64,000 bases of DNA from Actinokineospora baliensis (lineage in GTDB: Bacteria > Actinomycetota > Actinomycetes > Mycobacteriales > Pseudonocardiaceae). Numbering within the stretch: position 1 is the stretch's first letter; each line of letters begins with the position of its first letter. The DNA is taken from NCBI RefSeq assembly GCF_016907695.1, contig NZ_JAFBCK010000001.1, positions 2,232,001 through 2,296,000 on the forward strand, written 5' to 3'. A program made the translations under genes and the position numbers. Of the stretch, positions 40,426-49,235 are shown in pieces. The notes beneath the pieces were generated by a model. That model worked only from the letters and a program-made list of their open reading frames with translations. It had not been told where the DNA came from and searched no databases.

Positions 40426-40571
40426 GCTCGATGGGGTGGACCTGTTTTGTGTGGGGTGGCGGCAGTCGTAGCGTCGCCTCGCTGCAGGGCCATGCTTTTC
40501 GGCCCCTGCTTTTGCGGTCCTGCCACGGCTGTCGTAGGGGCCCCGCGCAAAACAGGTCCACCGCATCGAGC
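40426..40571 (-). repeat. Dispersed hairpin element, copy 4
   Basis: GCTCGATGGGGTGGACC ... GGTCCACCGCATCGAGC, with the TTTTG/CAAAA step paired, and GGGCCATGCTTTTCGGCCCC inside. Same orientation as copies 1 and 3. Forms the inner end of the long inverted repeat with 46610-46905. Confidence 0.9.
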
Positions 40572-40753
40572 CTGCACTCAAATCGCGGATCCAGTGCAAT
40601 GCCGCAGGCGAGCCGACGATCCGATGCAATGCCGAAGGCGAGCCGAAGATCATCTAACCCAAGATCCCCCGAATACACAGCCTACCGAGGCGGCCCCACC
40701 AAATCAGGCGACGCAAACAGCCCCTGTGGACACCCAAAGCCGTTGTGGATAAC
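40572..40753. repeat. Left arm of long inverted repeat beyond hairpin 4
   Basis: This stretch (AAATCGCGGATCC, GATCATCTAACCC, CCGAATACACAGCCTACC, CAGCCCCTGTGGACAC, TTGTGGATAAC) recurs as reverse complement at 46610-46760. Together with the hairpins the two arms cover 40426-40753 and 46610-46905, ending exactly at the stop codons of the DUF6542 and sbcC genes. A 31-bp internal duplication (CAATGCCGAAGGCGAGCC) is present only in this arm. Confidence 0.88.
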
Positions 40754-41325
40754 TAATCCCGCTCTCGAGTCTCCCGAGGCTTCCGCGCCCCAGCGCCCCG
40801 CTCCCGAGAACCAGTCCTGGGACCAGGACGAGAGTCAGAACGCGCACGCACCGCCTTCTCACCCCGAGCCGGATCGCGCTGCGTGAACAACCGCACCACC
40901 CCGAGCCCGATCGTGATCCCCGTGGTCAGCGCCATCGTCGGGAAGTTGCTCGTCAGCGGGATCCCGATCGTCAGCAAGAGCTTCTTCAGCCCACCGTCAT
41001 CGGCAGGGGCGAGCGCCACGTTGGCCACGATGGCCGTGATGGCGAAGACCAGCGGTGGCTGCACCATCGGGCCGAACAGGTTCGCGCGCCTGACCAGGCA
41101 GATCGCGGCGATGCAGCTGATGATGTAGGTGCCTTGGAAGATCTTGCCGAGGGTGTCCTGCAGTTGCATGTCGACCACGGCGGCCAGGGCGGTGAGGCCG
41201 AAGGCGAGCAGCACCGCTCCCCACCAGGGGAGCCCGCGCGAGCGGCCCAGGATGGGGCGTTCGTCCCAGGCGGGTTCGGCGCGGGAGTCGTCTAGATCGC
41301 TTCGGCGATCGCGGGTCGCGGTCAC
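40753..41325 (-). CDS. DUF6542 membrane protein
   Basis: 190 residues from the GTG at 41325; the frame is open to 41403. Four TM helices (about 31-50, 65-82, 86-104, 115-140) framed by an acidic N-terminus and a basic Arg-rich C-terminal tail. Resembles DUF6542, found near xseA/ychF in actinobacteria (Rv1111c-like). Function unknown. Confidence 0.75.
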   Translation of the reverse strand: MTATRDRRSDLDDSRAEPAWDERPILGRSRGLPWWGAVLLAFGLTALAAVVDMQLQDTLGKIFQGTYIISCIAAICLVRRANLFGPMVQPPLVFAITAIVANVALAPADDGGLKKLLLTIGIPLTSNFPTMALTTGITIGLGVVRLFTQRDPARGEKAVRARSDSRPGPRTGSRERGAGARKPRETRERD

Positions 41326-41428
41326 ACCCGTACACGTTAGACCGTCCCGGCCGCGACGCGCCGTGACTTGGCCGTAACCGGGGGCATGTCCACTCGTTAT
41401 CATGACCGCCCGGTCCGTTATGCACCTT

Positions 41429-42370
41429 TCAGCCGGTCAACTCCTCCGGTTCACCTCCAGCGACCAGTGCCTCCTCGACCCGGCGCAGCTCCGGGACCGG
41501 CGTCGGAGTGCCCGCGGCGTCGCTGAGCGGGGTGACCGCGGAGCGGAACTGCTCCAGTGCGTCCAGTTCCCGGCGGCGTGCGGACAGGAACCGCTGCAGG
41601 TGGGTGCTGGACAGGTTGACCGCATCGATCGCGGCCGATGCCGTGCGGTGTGCACCAGCGGCGTTCGCGCGCACCGCGGCGACGTCGGCGGCGATGGTGC
41701 GTTCGGTGGCCGCGAACAGCGCGGCGGAGGCCAGCACCGCGAAACCGGTCGGCCCGCAGAGGAACACGCGCCGGTCGAGCAGCCAGCGCAGCAGCGTCGG
41801 GTCGGTGTCGAGCGCGGCGACCACGGCGGCGTCGGACGGGACGAACATGATCGTCCCGTAGATCGCGTCCGCCCAGCGCTGGTAGCCCTTGCCGGACAGC
41901 TCCGCCGCGCGCGAGCGGATGTTGCGCACGTGCACGCGCAGCGCGTCCAGCCGCTCCTCGGCGTCGTCGGTCTCCACGGCTTCGGCCCAGGTGGCCATGC
42001 TCATCTTGGCGTCGACCGGCACCCGCCGGTCGTCGCCGACCACGAGCAGCAGGTCCGGTCTCGCGGCGCCTCCGCCCGCAACGTCCGTCTGCAGCGTGTA
42101 ATGCAGGCCCTCGCGCAGCCCGAGCGCCCGCGCGGTCTCGACCAGGACCTGCTCGCCCAGTTCGCCCCGACCGCTGATGGAGGCGAAGGCGACCTCGTAG
42201 CGGCGCAGCGCGGACTGGTGCCCGTCCGAGCGGCGGCGCTCTGCGGCCACCTCGGCGCGGGCGTCCTCGGCGCGGCGCTGCGCCTCGGTGTAGAGCCGCC
42301 AGAACAGCGCGCCCGCGGCCACCAGCAGCAGGACGAGCACGGCGACGATGGTGCCGAGCACGGCGGTCAC
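41429..42370 (-). CDS. rmuC: DNA recombination protein RmuC
   Basis: 313 residues, GTG at 42370. N-terminal TM helix, short coiled coil (YTEAQRRAEDARAEVAAERR), then a PD-(D/E)XK nuclease-like RmuC core: GELGEQVLVETARALGL, RPDLLLVVGDDRRVPVDAKMSM, and FVPSDAAVVAAL. Limits recombination-mediated inversion between short inverted repeats in E. coli, which is notable here because large inverted repeats bracket this gene. Confidence 0.88.
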   Translation of the reverse strand: MTAVLGTIVAVLVLLLVAAGALFWRLYTEAQRRAEDARAEVAAERRRSDGHQSALRRYEVAFASISGRGELGEQVLVETARALGLREGLHYTLQTDVAGGGAARPDLLLVVGDDRRVPVDAKMSMATWAEAVETDDAEERLDALRVHVRNIRSRAAELSGKGYQRWADAIYGTIMFVPSDAAVVAALDTDPTLLRWLLDRRVFLCGPTGFAVLASAALFAATERTIAADVAAVRANAAGAHRTASAAIDAVNLSSTHLQRFLSARRRELDALEQFRSAVTPLSDAAGTPTPVPELRRVEEALVAGGEPEELTG

Positions 42371-42504
42371 GCCACCACCTCCTTCCGACTCCGCTCGACA
42401 ACAGTGATCTCTACCGTATTGCCCCGACAGAACCAGGCTCGAACGGGCGTTCGACCGGCGAGCCTCCCCCGATCGGGCGCAAGATCGGCATACCCTGGCC
42501 CGCC

Positions 42505-43647
42505 ATGCGGGTCCTGCACACCTCCGACTGGCACGTGGGTCGCACGTTCCACGGCCGGGACCTGCTCGCCGAGCAGGAGACCGTGCTCGGCGGCCTGGCC
42601 GACCTGGTCGCCACCGAGCGGGTCGAGGTGCTGGTGGTCTCTGGCGACCTCTACGACCGAGCGGTGCCCTCAGCCGAGGCGGTCGACACCTGCGCCCGGG
42701 TGCTGCACCGGATCGCCGAGGCGGGCGCGCAGATCGTCATCACCCCGGGCAACCACGACTCGGCGCCCCGGCTCGGGGCCTTCGCCGCGTTCGCGAAGGC
42801 GGGCGGCCTGCACCTGCGGACGGCGATCGCAAACCTGCACGAGCCCGTCCTGCTCGACGACAAGCACGGTCCGGTCGCCTTCTACGGCATTCCCTACCTC
42901 GAGCCCGAGGTCGCCCGCCACGCTCTTGGGGACCCTGAGCTGCGCGGCCACGCCGCCGTTCTCGGCGAGGCCATGCGTCGGATCAAAACCGACCTCTCTT
43001 CGCGTAAGACGCGATCGGTGGTGCTCGCGCACGCGTTCGTCATCGGCGGTGAGACCAGCGATTCGGAGCGCACCATCGCCGTAGGCGGTGTCCCGCACGT
43101 GCCCGGCGCGCTCTTCGACGGCATCGACTACGCGGCCCTAGGGCACCTGCACGGCCCGCAGACCCTCGCCGACCACCTCCGCTACTCGGGCAGCCCTATG
43201 GCGTATTCGTTCTCCGAAGCGCGCCACCACAAATCGGTATGGCTCGTCGAGCTCGACCAGCACGGCCTCGCGGGCGTAGAGCGTCGAGAGTTGCCTGTGC
43301 CGCGCGCGCTGGGCACCTTGCGCGGACAGCTAGAGGACCTCTTGGTAGACCCGGCGCACGAGCCCGAGGTCGACAAGTTCCTCTCTATAGAGCTCACCGA
43401 CCAGGTGCGCCCGATCGACGCCATGCGCAGGCTGCGTGAGCGCTTCCCGCACGCACTGCACCTGGACTGGATGCCTGAAGGCGGTAAGCCGCGCGTCCGT
43501 CGGTTCAGCGAGACTGTCAAAGGGCGCACGGACGAGGAAGTCGCGTGCTGCTTCGTCCAGGACACCCGCAACAGCCCGCCGACCGACACCGAGCGCGCGC
43601 TGCTCCGGGAGGCTCTTGCTGCCGTCGCAGGTAAGGAGCGCGAGTGA
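42505..43647 (+). CDS. sbcD: Nuclease SbcCD subunit D (Mre11-like)
   Basis: 380 residues, ATG at 42505. Calcineurin-like phosphoesterase motifs: DWHVGRTF, VVSGDLYDRAVPS, TPGNHDSAPRL, LAHAFVIGG, YAALGHLHGPQ; C-terminal capping domain. With SbcC it cleaves DNA hairpins and protein-blocked ends. Stop overlaps the sbcC start (GTGA). Confidence 0.95.
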   Translation: MRVLHTSDWHVGRTFHGRDLLAEQETVLGGLADLVATERVEVLVVSGDLYDRAVPSAEAVDTCARVLHRIAEAGAQIVITPGNHDSAPRLGAFAAFAKAGGLHLRTAIANLHEPVLLDDKHGPVAFYGIPYLEPEVARHALGDPELRGHAAVLGEAMRRIKTDLSSRKTRSVVLAHAFVIGGETSDSERTIAVGGVPHVPGALFDGIDYAALGHLHGPQTLADHLRYSGSPMAYSFSEARHHKSVWLVELDQHGLAGVERRELPVPRALGTLRGQLEDLLVDPAHEPEVDKFLSIELTDQVRPIDAMRRLRERFPHALHLDWMPEGGKPRVRRFSETVKGRTDEEVACCFVQDTRNSPPTDTERALLREALAAVAGKERE

Positions 43648-46607
43648 GGCTGCACCACCTGGAGTTGACGGCGTTCGGGCCCTTCGTGAACAGGGAGACC
43701 GTCGACTTCGACGCTCTAGGTGCCGAGGGCCTGTTCCTCCTGCACGGAGACACCGGCGCGGGTAAGACCACCTTGCTCGACGCGGTCGCTTTCGCTCTCT
43801 TTGGGGCGGTTCCGGGCGCGCGCGCCGAGGCCAGGCGGTTGCGGTGCGACTACGCGGACCCGGACACACACACCGAGGTGACGCTGGAACTGACGGTCCA
43901 GCAACACAGGCTCCGCATCACGCGTAGCCCAGAGTACGAACGCCCTAAGAAGCGCGGCGGCGGCACTACGAAGCAGAACGCCAAAGCATCGTTGACTTGG
44001 GTCGGGAAGGCCCCCTCTGGCCACCAGCCTGAGGGTGTGACGCGGATCGACGAGGTGGCCCGCGTCGTCGAGCGGCTGCTCGGGATGACCAAGGAACAGT
44101 TCTTCCAGGTGGTGCTGCTGCCGCAAGGCGAGTTCGCCCGATTCCTGCGGTCGTCCACTGAGGACCGGGAGAAGCTGCTCGAGAAGTTGTTCGGCACCGA
44201 GCACTTCGAGCGGGTCGAGCAGTGGTTCCGCGACCAGCGCCGCGAACTCGGGCGTGAACGCGACGAACGCCTGACGGCGACCAACGTGCTGCTCGCCCGG
44301 TTCGCCCAGGCGGCGGGGATCGAGCCGCCGGACCAGCCGGAGATGGCCTGGCTGGAGGTGGTCCTGACCGACGCCGAGAAAGCGGCGACCAACGCCGCCG
44401 AAGCGGCCACGGCGACCGGTAGGCGGCGTGACCGGGCCGACGAGGCGCTGGTCGACGGTCGCGACCTGCAGCAGCGGGTGAAGCGCGTCCACCGGGCGGT
44501 CAACGGCCTCGCCGAGCTGGCACACCAGGCAGCCGACCGTGCCGCGTGGCGGGACGAGTTGGCGGCCGCTGAGCGCGCGGTCCCGGTCGTCGCGGCCACC
44601 GAGCAACTGATGACGCTGGAACGCCGCGCGGACGACGCGGACGGCGTAGTCACCGCCCGCGCTGAAGCCGTTGCCGGGTGGGGCTATACCGAGGCAGACG
44701 CCGCATTGCCGACACTGCGCGAGTCCGTGGGCAAGCTGCGCGAAGAAGCCGGTGGCTTGGCGACCCTCGTGGCCGAGGCCGAACGCCAGCACGCCGACAA
44801 GCGTCGGTTCCGCGACCTGGTTCTACGCGAAGAGGAAGTCCGCGCGCAGGTAGCGGACGCCGAGAAGAAGTTGGCTCTATACCCAGACAGGATCAAGAAG
44901 GCACGAGAAGACCTAACGGCCGCGACGACCGCGCGCGCTGAGTTGGTCGGCTTGCGCGCTCGCCGGTCTGAGATCGACGCGGCCCTAGGTAACCGAAAGG
45001 CCCTACCTGGCGCGCAGAAGGCCGTAGTCGGCGCAGAAGACGCCCAACGCGCAGCCACGGACGCACACCAGTCCGCCCGCGAAGAGGTCCAACGCCTCCG
45101 CCAACTCCGCTTGGACGGAATGGCAGCAGAACTTGCGGCAGGCCTATCCGACAACCACCCCTGCCCGGTCTGCGGAGGCCGCGACCACCCGAACCCAGCG
45201 TCAACCCCCACGGGCGCCGCGACCGCTGCCGACGAACGGAAAGCCCAGGCAGCCGAGGTAGCGGCTCTGCGCGTGCGTGAGCAGTCAGGCGCCACTCTCA
45301 CCAAGGCCCGCGCCGCCGTCGATGTACTCAACGAGCGCCTTGCCCCTTGGGGCGGACACGACCTAGCAACCGCCTACACCGACGCCGACAAGGCGTACAC
45401 CCGCGCCAATGACATCGCCTCACGCCACCCGGCCCTAGATCGCGCCCTGCGCAACGTCGAGCGCGAACAGGAAGCCCTGCGCGACGGGCACGCCAAGCAA
45501 GACCGTGAGGCTGCCAGGCTCGCCTCTGAGGCCGCCGAACTGAAGTCCGCCATAGACCGCCGAGAAACCATTGTCGACCAGGCCCGTGGCACCCACGCCT
45601 CCGTAGCCGACCACCGCCACCACGTCCTCGAGACAGTCACCGCCATAGACGCCTTGATCGAGGCGCACACCGCAGCCCTTACTGCCCACGACCGCGTCCG
45701 TGAGCAGCGCGACGCTCTTACAGACACGGTCTCCTCGGCTGGCTTCGCCGAGCTAGCGGAAGCTCTTGCCGCTGCTCGCACAGAGCCGATTATCGACAAA
45801 CTGCGAACCCGGATCACAGAAGCCGCCGAAGCCGAACAGCAACACCGGTCGACCCTCCTAGAGCCCGAACTCTTCGGCCTAGAGGCAGACCTGGACGTCG
45901 ACCTGGCCCCGCTACTCGCCCGCGCTGCGGCTGCTCGTGAAGACGCCGAGGAGGCGGTTGCTGTCGCGCGAGAGACGAGCTCCCGGTTGGAGCAACTGTC
46001 CGGCCTTGGAGGCCGACTGAGGGTGGCCTGGGCCGAGCTGGAGCCGCTAGAGGCCGAGTACGCGGAGCTGGACGCACTGACGGACGTGGTCAACGGACGC
46101 GGCCAGAACTCCACAAAGATGTCGCTGCGCTCCTACGTGCTGGCAGCACGCCTAGAGGAAGTCGCCACAGCCGCGTCTTCGCGCCTGCGCAAGATGACCC
46201 AGGGGCGGTACTCGTTCGAGCATTCGGCTGAGGCGGGTGCCCGCGGTACGCGCGGCGGGCTGGGGCTCGACGTGCTGGACGACTACTCGGGGATGACCCG
46301 ACCCGCGAAGACGTTGTCGGGTGGGGAGTCGTTCGTGGCTTCGCTGGCGCTGGCGCTCGGGTTGGCGGACGTGGTGGCGGCGGAGAGCGGGGGAGGGGCG
46401 TTGCTGGACACCTTGTTCGTGGACGAGGGGTTCGGGACGCTGGACGCGGGGACGCTGGATGAGGTGATGGCGATCCTGGATGAGCTGAGGGATGGGGGGC
46501 GGGTGGTGGGGGTCGTGTCGCATGTGGACGAGTTGCGGCAGCGGATTCCTACGCGGGTGCGGGTGCGGAAGGGGCGGGGTGGGTCTGCGCTGGAGTTGAC
46601 GGTGTAG
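43644..46607 (+). CDS. sbcC: Nuclease SbcCD subunit C (Rad50-like ATPase)
   Basis: 987 residues, GTG at 43644. Walker A HGDTGAGKTTLLDA (about 34-47), Q-loop region QVVLLPQGEFARFL, two long coiled coils around the zinc hook CPVCGGRDHP near the middle, ABC signature TLSGGESFVASLALALGLAD and Walker B LDTLFVDEGFGTLD. The complex opens hairpins formed by palindromes. Flanked downstream by a large hairpin-rich repeat region. Confidence 0.95.
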   Translation: MRLHHLELTAFGPFVNRETVDFDALGAEGLFLLHGDTGAGKTTLLDAVAFALFGAVPGARAEARRLRCDYADPDTHTEVTLELTVQQHRLRITRSPEYERPKKRGGGTTKQNAKASLTWVGKAPSGHQPEGVTRIDEVARVVERLLGMTKEQFFQVVLLPQGEFARFLRSSTEDREKLLEKLFGTEHFERVEQWFRDQRRELGRERDERLTATNVLLARFAQAAGIEPPDQPEMAWLEVVLTDAEKAATNAAEAATATGRRRDRADEALVDGRDLQQRVKRVHRAVNGLAELAHQAADRAAWRDELAAAERAVPVVAATEQLMTLERRADDADGVVTARAEAVAGWGYTEADAALPTLRESVGKLREEAGGLATLVAEAERQHADKRRFRDLVLREEEVRAQVADAEKKLALYPDRIKKAREDLTAATTARAELVGLRARRSEIDAALGNRKALPGAQKAVVGAEDAQRAATDAHQSAREEVQRLRQLRLDGMAAELAAGLSDNHPCPVCGGRDHPNPASTPTGAATAADERKAQAAEVAALRVREQSGATLTKARAAVDVLNERLAPWGGHDLATAYTDADKAYTRANDIASRHPALDRALRNVEREQEALRDGHAKQDREAARLASEAAELKSAIDRRETIVDQARGTHASVADHRHHVLETVTAIDALIEAHTAALTAHDRVREQRDALTDTVSSAGFAELAEALAAARTEPIIDKLRTRITEAAEAEQQHRSTLLEPELFGLEADLDVDLAPLLARAAAAREDAEEAVAVARETSSRLEQLSGLGGRLRVAWAELEPLEAEYAELDALTDVVNGRGQNSTKMSLRSYVLAARLEEVATAASSRLRKMTQGRYSFEHSAEAGARGTRGGLGLDVLDDYSGMTRPAKTLSGGESFVASLALALGLADVVAAESGGGALLDTLFVDEGFGTLDAGTLDEVMAILDELRDGGRVVGVVSHVDELRQRIPTRVRVRKGRGGSALELTV

Positions 46608-46609
46608 GG

Positions 46610-46905
46610 GTTGTCCACAACGGCTTTGGTTGTCCACAGGGGCTGTTTGCGTCGCCTGATGTGGTGGGGCGCCTCGGTAGGCTGTGTATTCGGGGGATCT
46701 TGGGTTAGATGATCTTCGGCTCGCCTGCGGCATTGCGCTGGATCCGGGGTGGTGCGGTGTGCTCGATGGAGCGAACTTGTTTTCGCGGGGCCCCTGCGCC
46801 AGTCGTGGCAGGACCGCAAAGCTGGGGCCGAAAAGCGTGGCCCTGTCCGCGCTGAAACGCTACGACTGCCGCTCCCCCACGCAAAACAAGTCCGCCCCAT
46901 CGAGC
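46610..46905. repeat. Right arm of long inverted repeat, with hairpin element 5
   Basis: Reverse complement of 40426-40753. Includes hairpin copy 5 (46761-46905; GCTCGATGGAGCGAACTTG ... CAAGTCCGCCCCATCGAGC) and begins 3 nt after the sbcC stop. The middle stem here is CAGTCGT/ACGACTG where copy 2 has CCCGT/ACGGG, i.e. compensatory change. Confidence 0.88.
46611..46638 (+). promoter_or_regulatory. Two DnaA boxes
   Basis: TTGTCCACA at 46611-46619 and again at 46630-46638, 19 bp apart, same orientation, both exact consensus. In the other arm of the inverted repeat they have become TGTGGACAC (40725-40733) and TGTGGATAA (40744-40752). Not an origin; possible DnaA binding/titration is inference. 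Confidence 0.45.
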
Positions 46906-47087
46906 AGTTGGCACCTCGGGTTCCGAGTGTCCAGTGGTCGGCAATGCTGTCGGAGTCGGGTGGTTGGGGTGGCGGGGTTGGCTCGGGGGGCTGGGGTGGC
47001 ACCAGCGGGTTCCGGGAGCGGTGATCGAGTTGGCGGGGTTGGTTCGGGGGGCTGGGGTGGCGGGGTCGGTTCGTGGTGGCTGGGTGG

Positions 47088-47231
47088 GCTCGATGGGGCG
47101 AACTTGGTTTGCGCGGGGCCCCTGCGCTACCCGTGGCAGGACCGCAAAGCTGGGGCCGAAAAGCATGGCCCTGCAGCGCACAACGCTACGGATACCGCCA
47201 CCCCACACAAACCAAGTCCGCCCCATCGAGC
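47088..47231 (+). repeat. Dispersed hairpin element, copy 6
   Basis: CTCGATGGGGCGAACTTGG ... CCAAGTCCGCCCCATCGAG. Flanked by G-rich versions (GGGGCTGGGGTGGCGGGG) of the C-rich tandem repeats, as expected from its orientation. 46906-47087 holds only such repeats. Confidence 0.9.
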
Positions 47232-47351
47232 ATTGGGTGGGCGGCTTCCGGGGAGCGGTGGGTTGGCTCGCGGGGCTGACTCGGTGGGGCGGGTTGGCGG
47301 GACCGGCTCGGGGGGCTGGGTTGGCGGGGCCGGTTCGTGGGGTGTGGGTGT

Positions 47352-47496
47352 GCTCGATGGGGCGAACTTGGTTTGCGCGGGGCCCCTGCGCTACCCGTGG
47401 CAGGACCGCAAAGCCGGGGCCGAAAAGCATGGCCCTGCAGCGAGGCAAGGCTACGGGCACCGCCACCCCACGCAAACCAAGTCCGCCCCATCGAGC
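47352..47496 (+). repeat. Dispersed hairpin element, copy 7
   Basis: Nearly identical to copies 2 and 6, same orientation. Followed by the GGAAGTTCCGAGTGTCCAG flank seen at the other copies. The rest of 47497-47636 has no gene. Confidence 0.9.
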
Positions 47497-47636
47497 ATCT
47501 GGCACCGGAAGTTCCGAGTGTCCAGTGGCTGGGTTCGGTGGTCGGAGTCGGGTGGCGCCTATAGGCCCTGGGCGCCTCAAAGGCGGTGGTGTGTCAGTGG
47601 CTTGGGGGACAAGGGGTTGGGGTTAGGGCGAATGGT

Positions 47637-49100
47637 CTAGACAGTGGGGCCTGCGGCGCGTAGTAGGTGCATTCCGGCGTAGGAGCGCCAGGGGCGCCAA
47701 CGGCGGCCGTGTTCGGAGAGGGCTTCCATACTGGAGGGGAGGCCGAGGGCTCGGGCTCCGTTCCGGAGCGCCAAGTCCTGCGGTAGTAAGACATCTGGGT
47801 CGCCGAGGAGGCGCATTACTACGTAGCCTGCTGTCCACGGGCCGATGCCGGGGTAGGACTGCAGGCGGCTTCGTAGGGCTTCCCCGTCCACCCCCACGTG
47901 CAGCTCTATGTCTCCCGAGGCGATCGCCGCGCAGATGGTGCGGATCGTCTCCACTCGGCGAGCTGGGCCGGTCAGGATCTCCGGGGCTCGTTCGGCCACG
48001 GCCGCTGCTGAGGGGAACAGGGTTGTCAGGTCGCCTTCGGGGGCGAGGAGTTGTTCGCCGACGGCTTCGGTGAGGCGGCGGGCGGCTGAGCGGGCGGCGG
48101 CCACGCTGACCTGTTGGCCCAGGAGCGCCCGCACGACCGTCTCGGTGCCGTCCACGCTGCCGGGGACGCGGATCCCGGGTATCGCGGCCACCGACACCGC
48201 CAGGGCCGGGTCGGCGGCCAGCACGCCGTCCACGGCGGCCGGGTCGGCGTCGAGGTCGAAGAGCCTGCGGAGGCGGGAGACGGCGGTGCTGAGGTCTCGG
48301 AGGTCGGCCAGGCGCAGCGTGCATTCGACGTGGGTGCCCGCCGGGCGCAGGTGGGCGGTCGCCGAGCCGTGGGGGAGGCGCAGGGTTCTGGCGTAGCGGC
48401 CGGGGCGGGCGGATTCGACGCCGGGGATGGCTCTGGCGGAGAGGAAGGCGAGGATCCCGGCGGCGTCGAACGGGGTGCGGACGGGTAGGCGGAGGCGGAC
48501 CCGACCGGCGCCCGCGTGGTGCCTGCCGCGTCCGGCGCGCTGGGCCGCGACCCGCAGTTCCGACGGTGTGGTGGCGAAAACCGAGCGGATCGTGTCGTTG
48601 AACTGGCGCACGCTGGCGAACCCGGAGGCGATGGCCACGTCCGACACCGACATCGTGGTGGTCTCGATCAGCAGCCGCGCGGTGTGCGCGCGGTGCGCCC
48701 TGGCCAGCGCCAGCGGTCCGGCGCCCAGTTCCGCGGTCAGCACCCTGGTCAGGTGCCGTTCCGAGTACCCGACCCGGCGGGCCAGGCCGGGCACGCCCTC
48801 GCGCTCCACCACACCGTCGATGATCAGCCGCATCGCCCGGCCCGCCAGGTCGCCGCGGGTGTCCCACTCCGGGGACCCCGGCACCACGTCGGGCAGGCAG
48901 CGGCGGCAGGCGCGGTAGCCGGCCTGCTGCGCTGCCGCGGCGGTCGGGAAGAACTCCGCGTTGCGCCGCCGCGGCGCGATCGCCGGACACGATGGTCGGC
49001 AGTACAGCCCGGTCGGTCGCACGGCGAGGAAGAACTGACCGTCGAAGCGCGCGTCGCGGGAGACGACCGCGCGGTATCCCAGCTCCGGGTCGATCAACAC
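47637..49100 (-). CDS. alkA: Ada-AlkA fusion: methyl-phosphotriester sensor and 3-methyladenine glycosylase
   Basis: 487 residues from the GTG at 49100 (VLIDPELGYRAVVSRDARFDG); open to 49169. N-terminal Ada zinc domain with Cys 34, 38, 65, 68 (same spacing as E. coli Ada 38/42/69/72), AraC-type HTH (about 80-185), then AlkA glycosylase with ALLGQQVSVAAAR, helix-hairpin-helix SYPGIGPWTAGYV and catalytic Asp in LLPQDLALRNG. Senses alkylation and excises alkylated bases. Lacks the Ada C-terminal PCHR methyltransferase. Matches mycobacterial AdaA-AlkA (Rv1317c). Confidence 0.93.
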   Translation of the reverse strand: MLIDPELGYRAVVSRDARFDGQFFLAVRPTGLYCRPSCPAIAPRRRNAEFFPTAAAAQQAGYRACRRCLPDVVPGSPEWDTRGDLAGRAMRLIIDGVVEREGVPGLARRVGYSERHLTRVLTAELGAGPLALARAHRAHTARLLIETTTMSVSDVAIASGFASVRQFNDTIRSVFATTPSELRVAAQRAGRGRHHAGAGRVRLRLPVRTPFDAAGILAFLSARAIPGVESARPGRYARTLRLPHGSATAHLRPAGTHVECTLRLADLRDLSTAVSRLRRLFDLDADPAAVDGVLAADPALAVSVAAIPGIRVPGSVDGTETVVRALLGQQVSVAAARSAARRLTEAVGEQLLAPEGDLTTLFPSAAAVAERAPEILTGPARRVETIRTICAAIASGDIELHVGVDGEALRSRLQSYPGIGPWTAGYVVMRLLGDPDVLLPQDLALRNGARALGLPSSMEALSEHGRRWRPWRSYAGMHLLRAAGPTV

Positions 49101-49176
49101 CCGACCATGCTGCCGGCGTGCAAGCGCAAGAGCTGGCAGGAAAGAGACATCTGCATCCGTACGGCCCACAAAACAA

Positions 49177-49206
49177 GTGGGACCCGCCGCGAACGGCGGG
49201 TCCCAC
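49177..49206 (-). terminator. Subtilase terminator
   Basis: GTGGGACCCGCC and GGCGGGTCCCAC, perfect 12-bp stem, 6-nt loop; on the minus strand followed by TTGTTTTGTG. 30 nt past the subtilase stop. Confidence 0.9.
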
Positions 49207-49235
49207 CCGGCTTACCCCTGGGGAATCAGGTTCGG

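Noticed and set aside
39673..40886. Pro/Thr/Ser-rich frames over the tandem repeats
   Set aside because: The repeat period (91) is not divisible by three, all frames are open because the DNA lacks T, and no start with RBS exists.
46684..47640. Gly/Trp/Ala-rich frame between sbcC and alkA
   Set aside because: Made of hairpin elements and G-rich repeats; no RBS, translation differs between copies of the same DNA.
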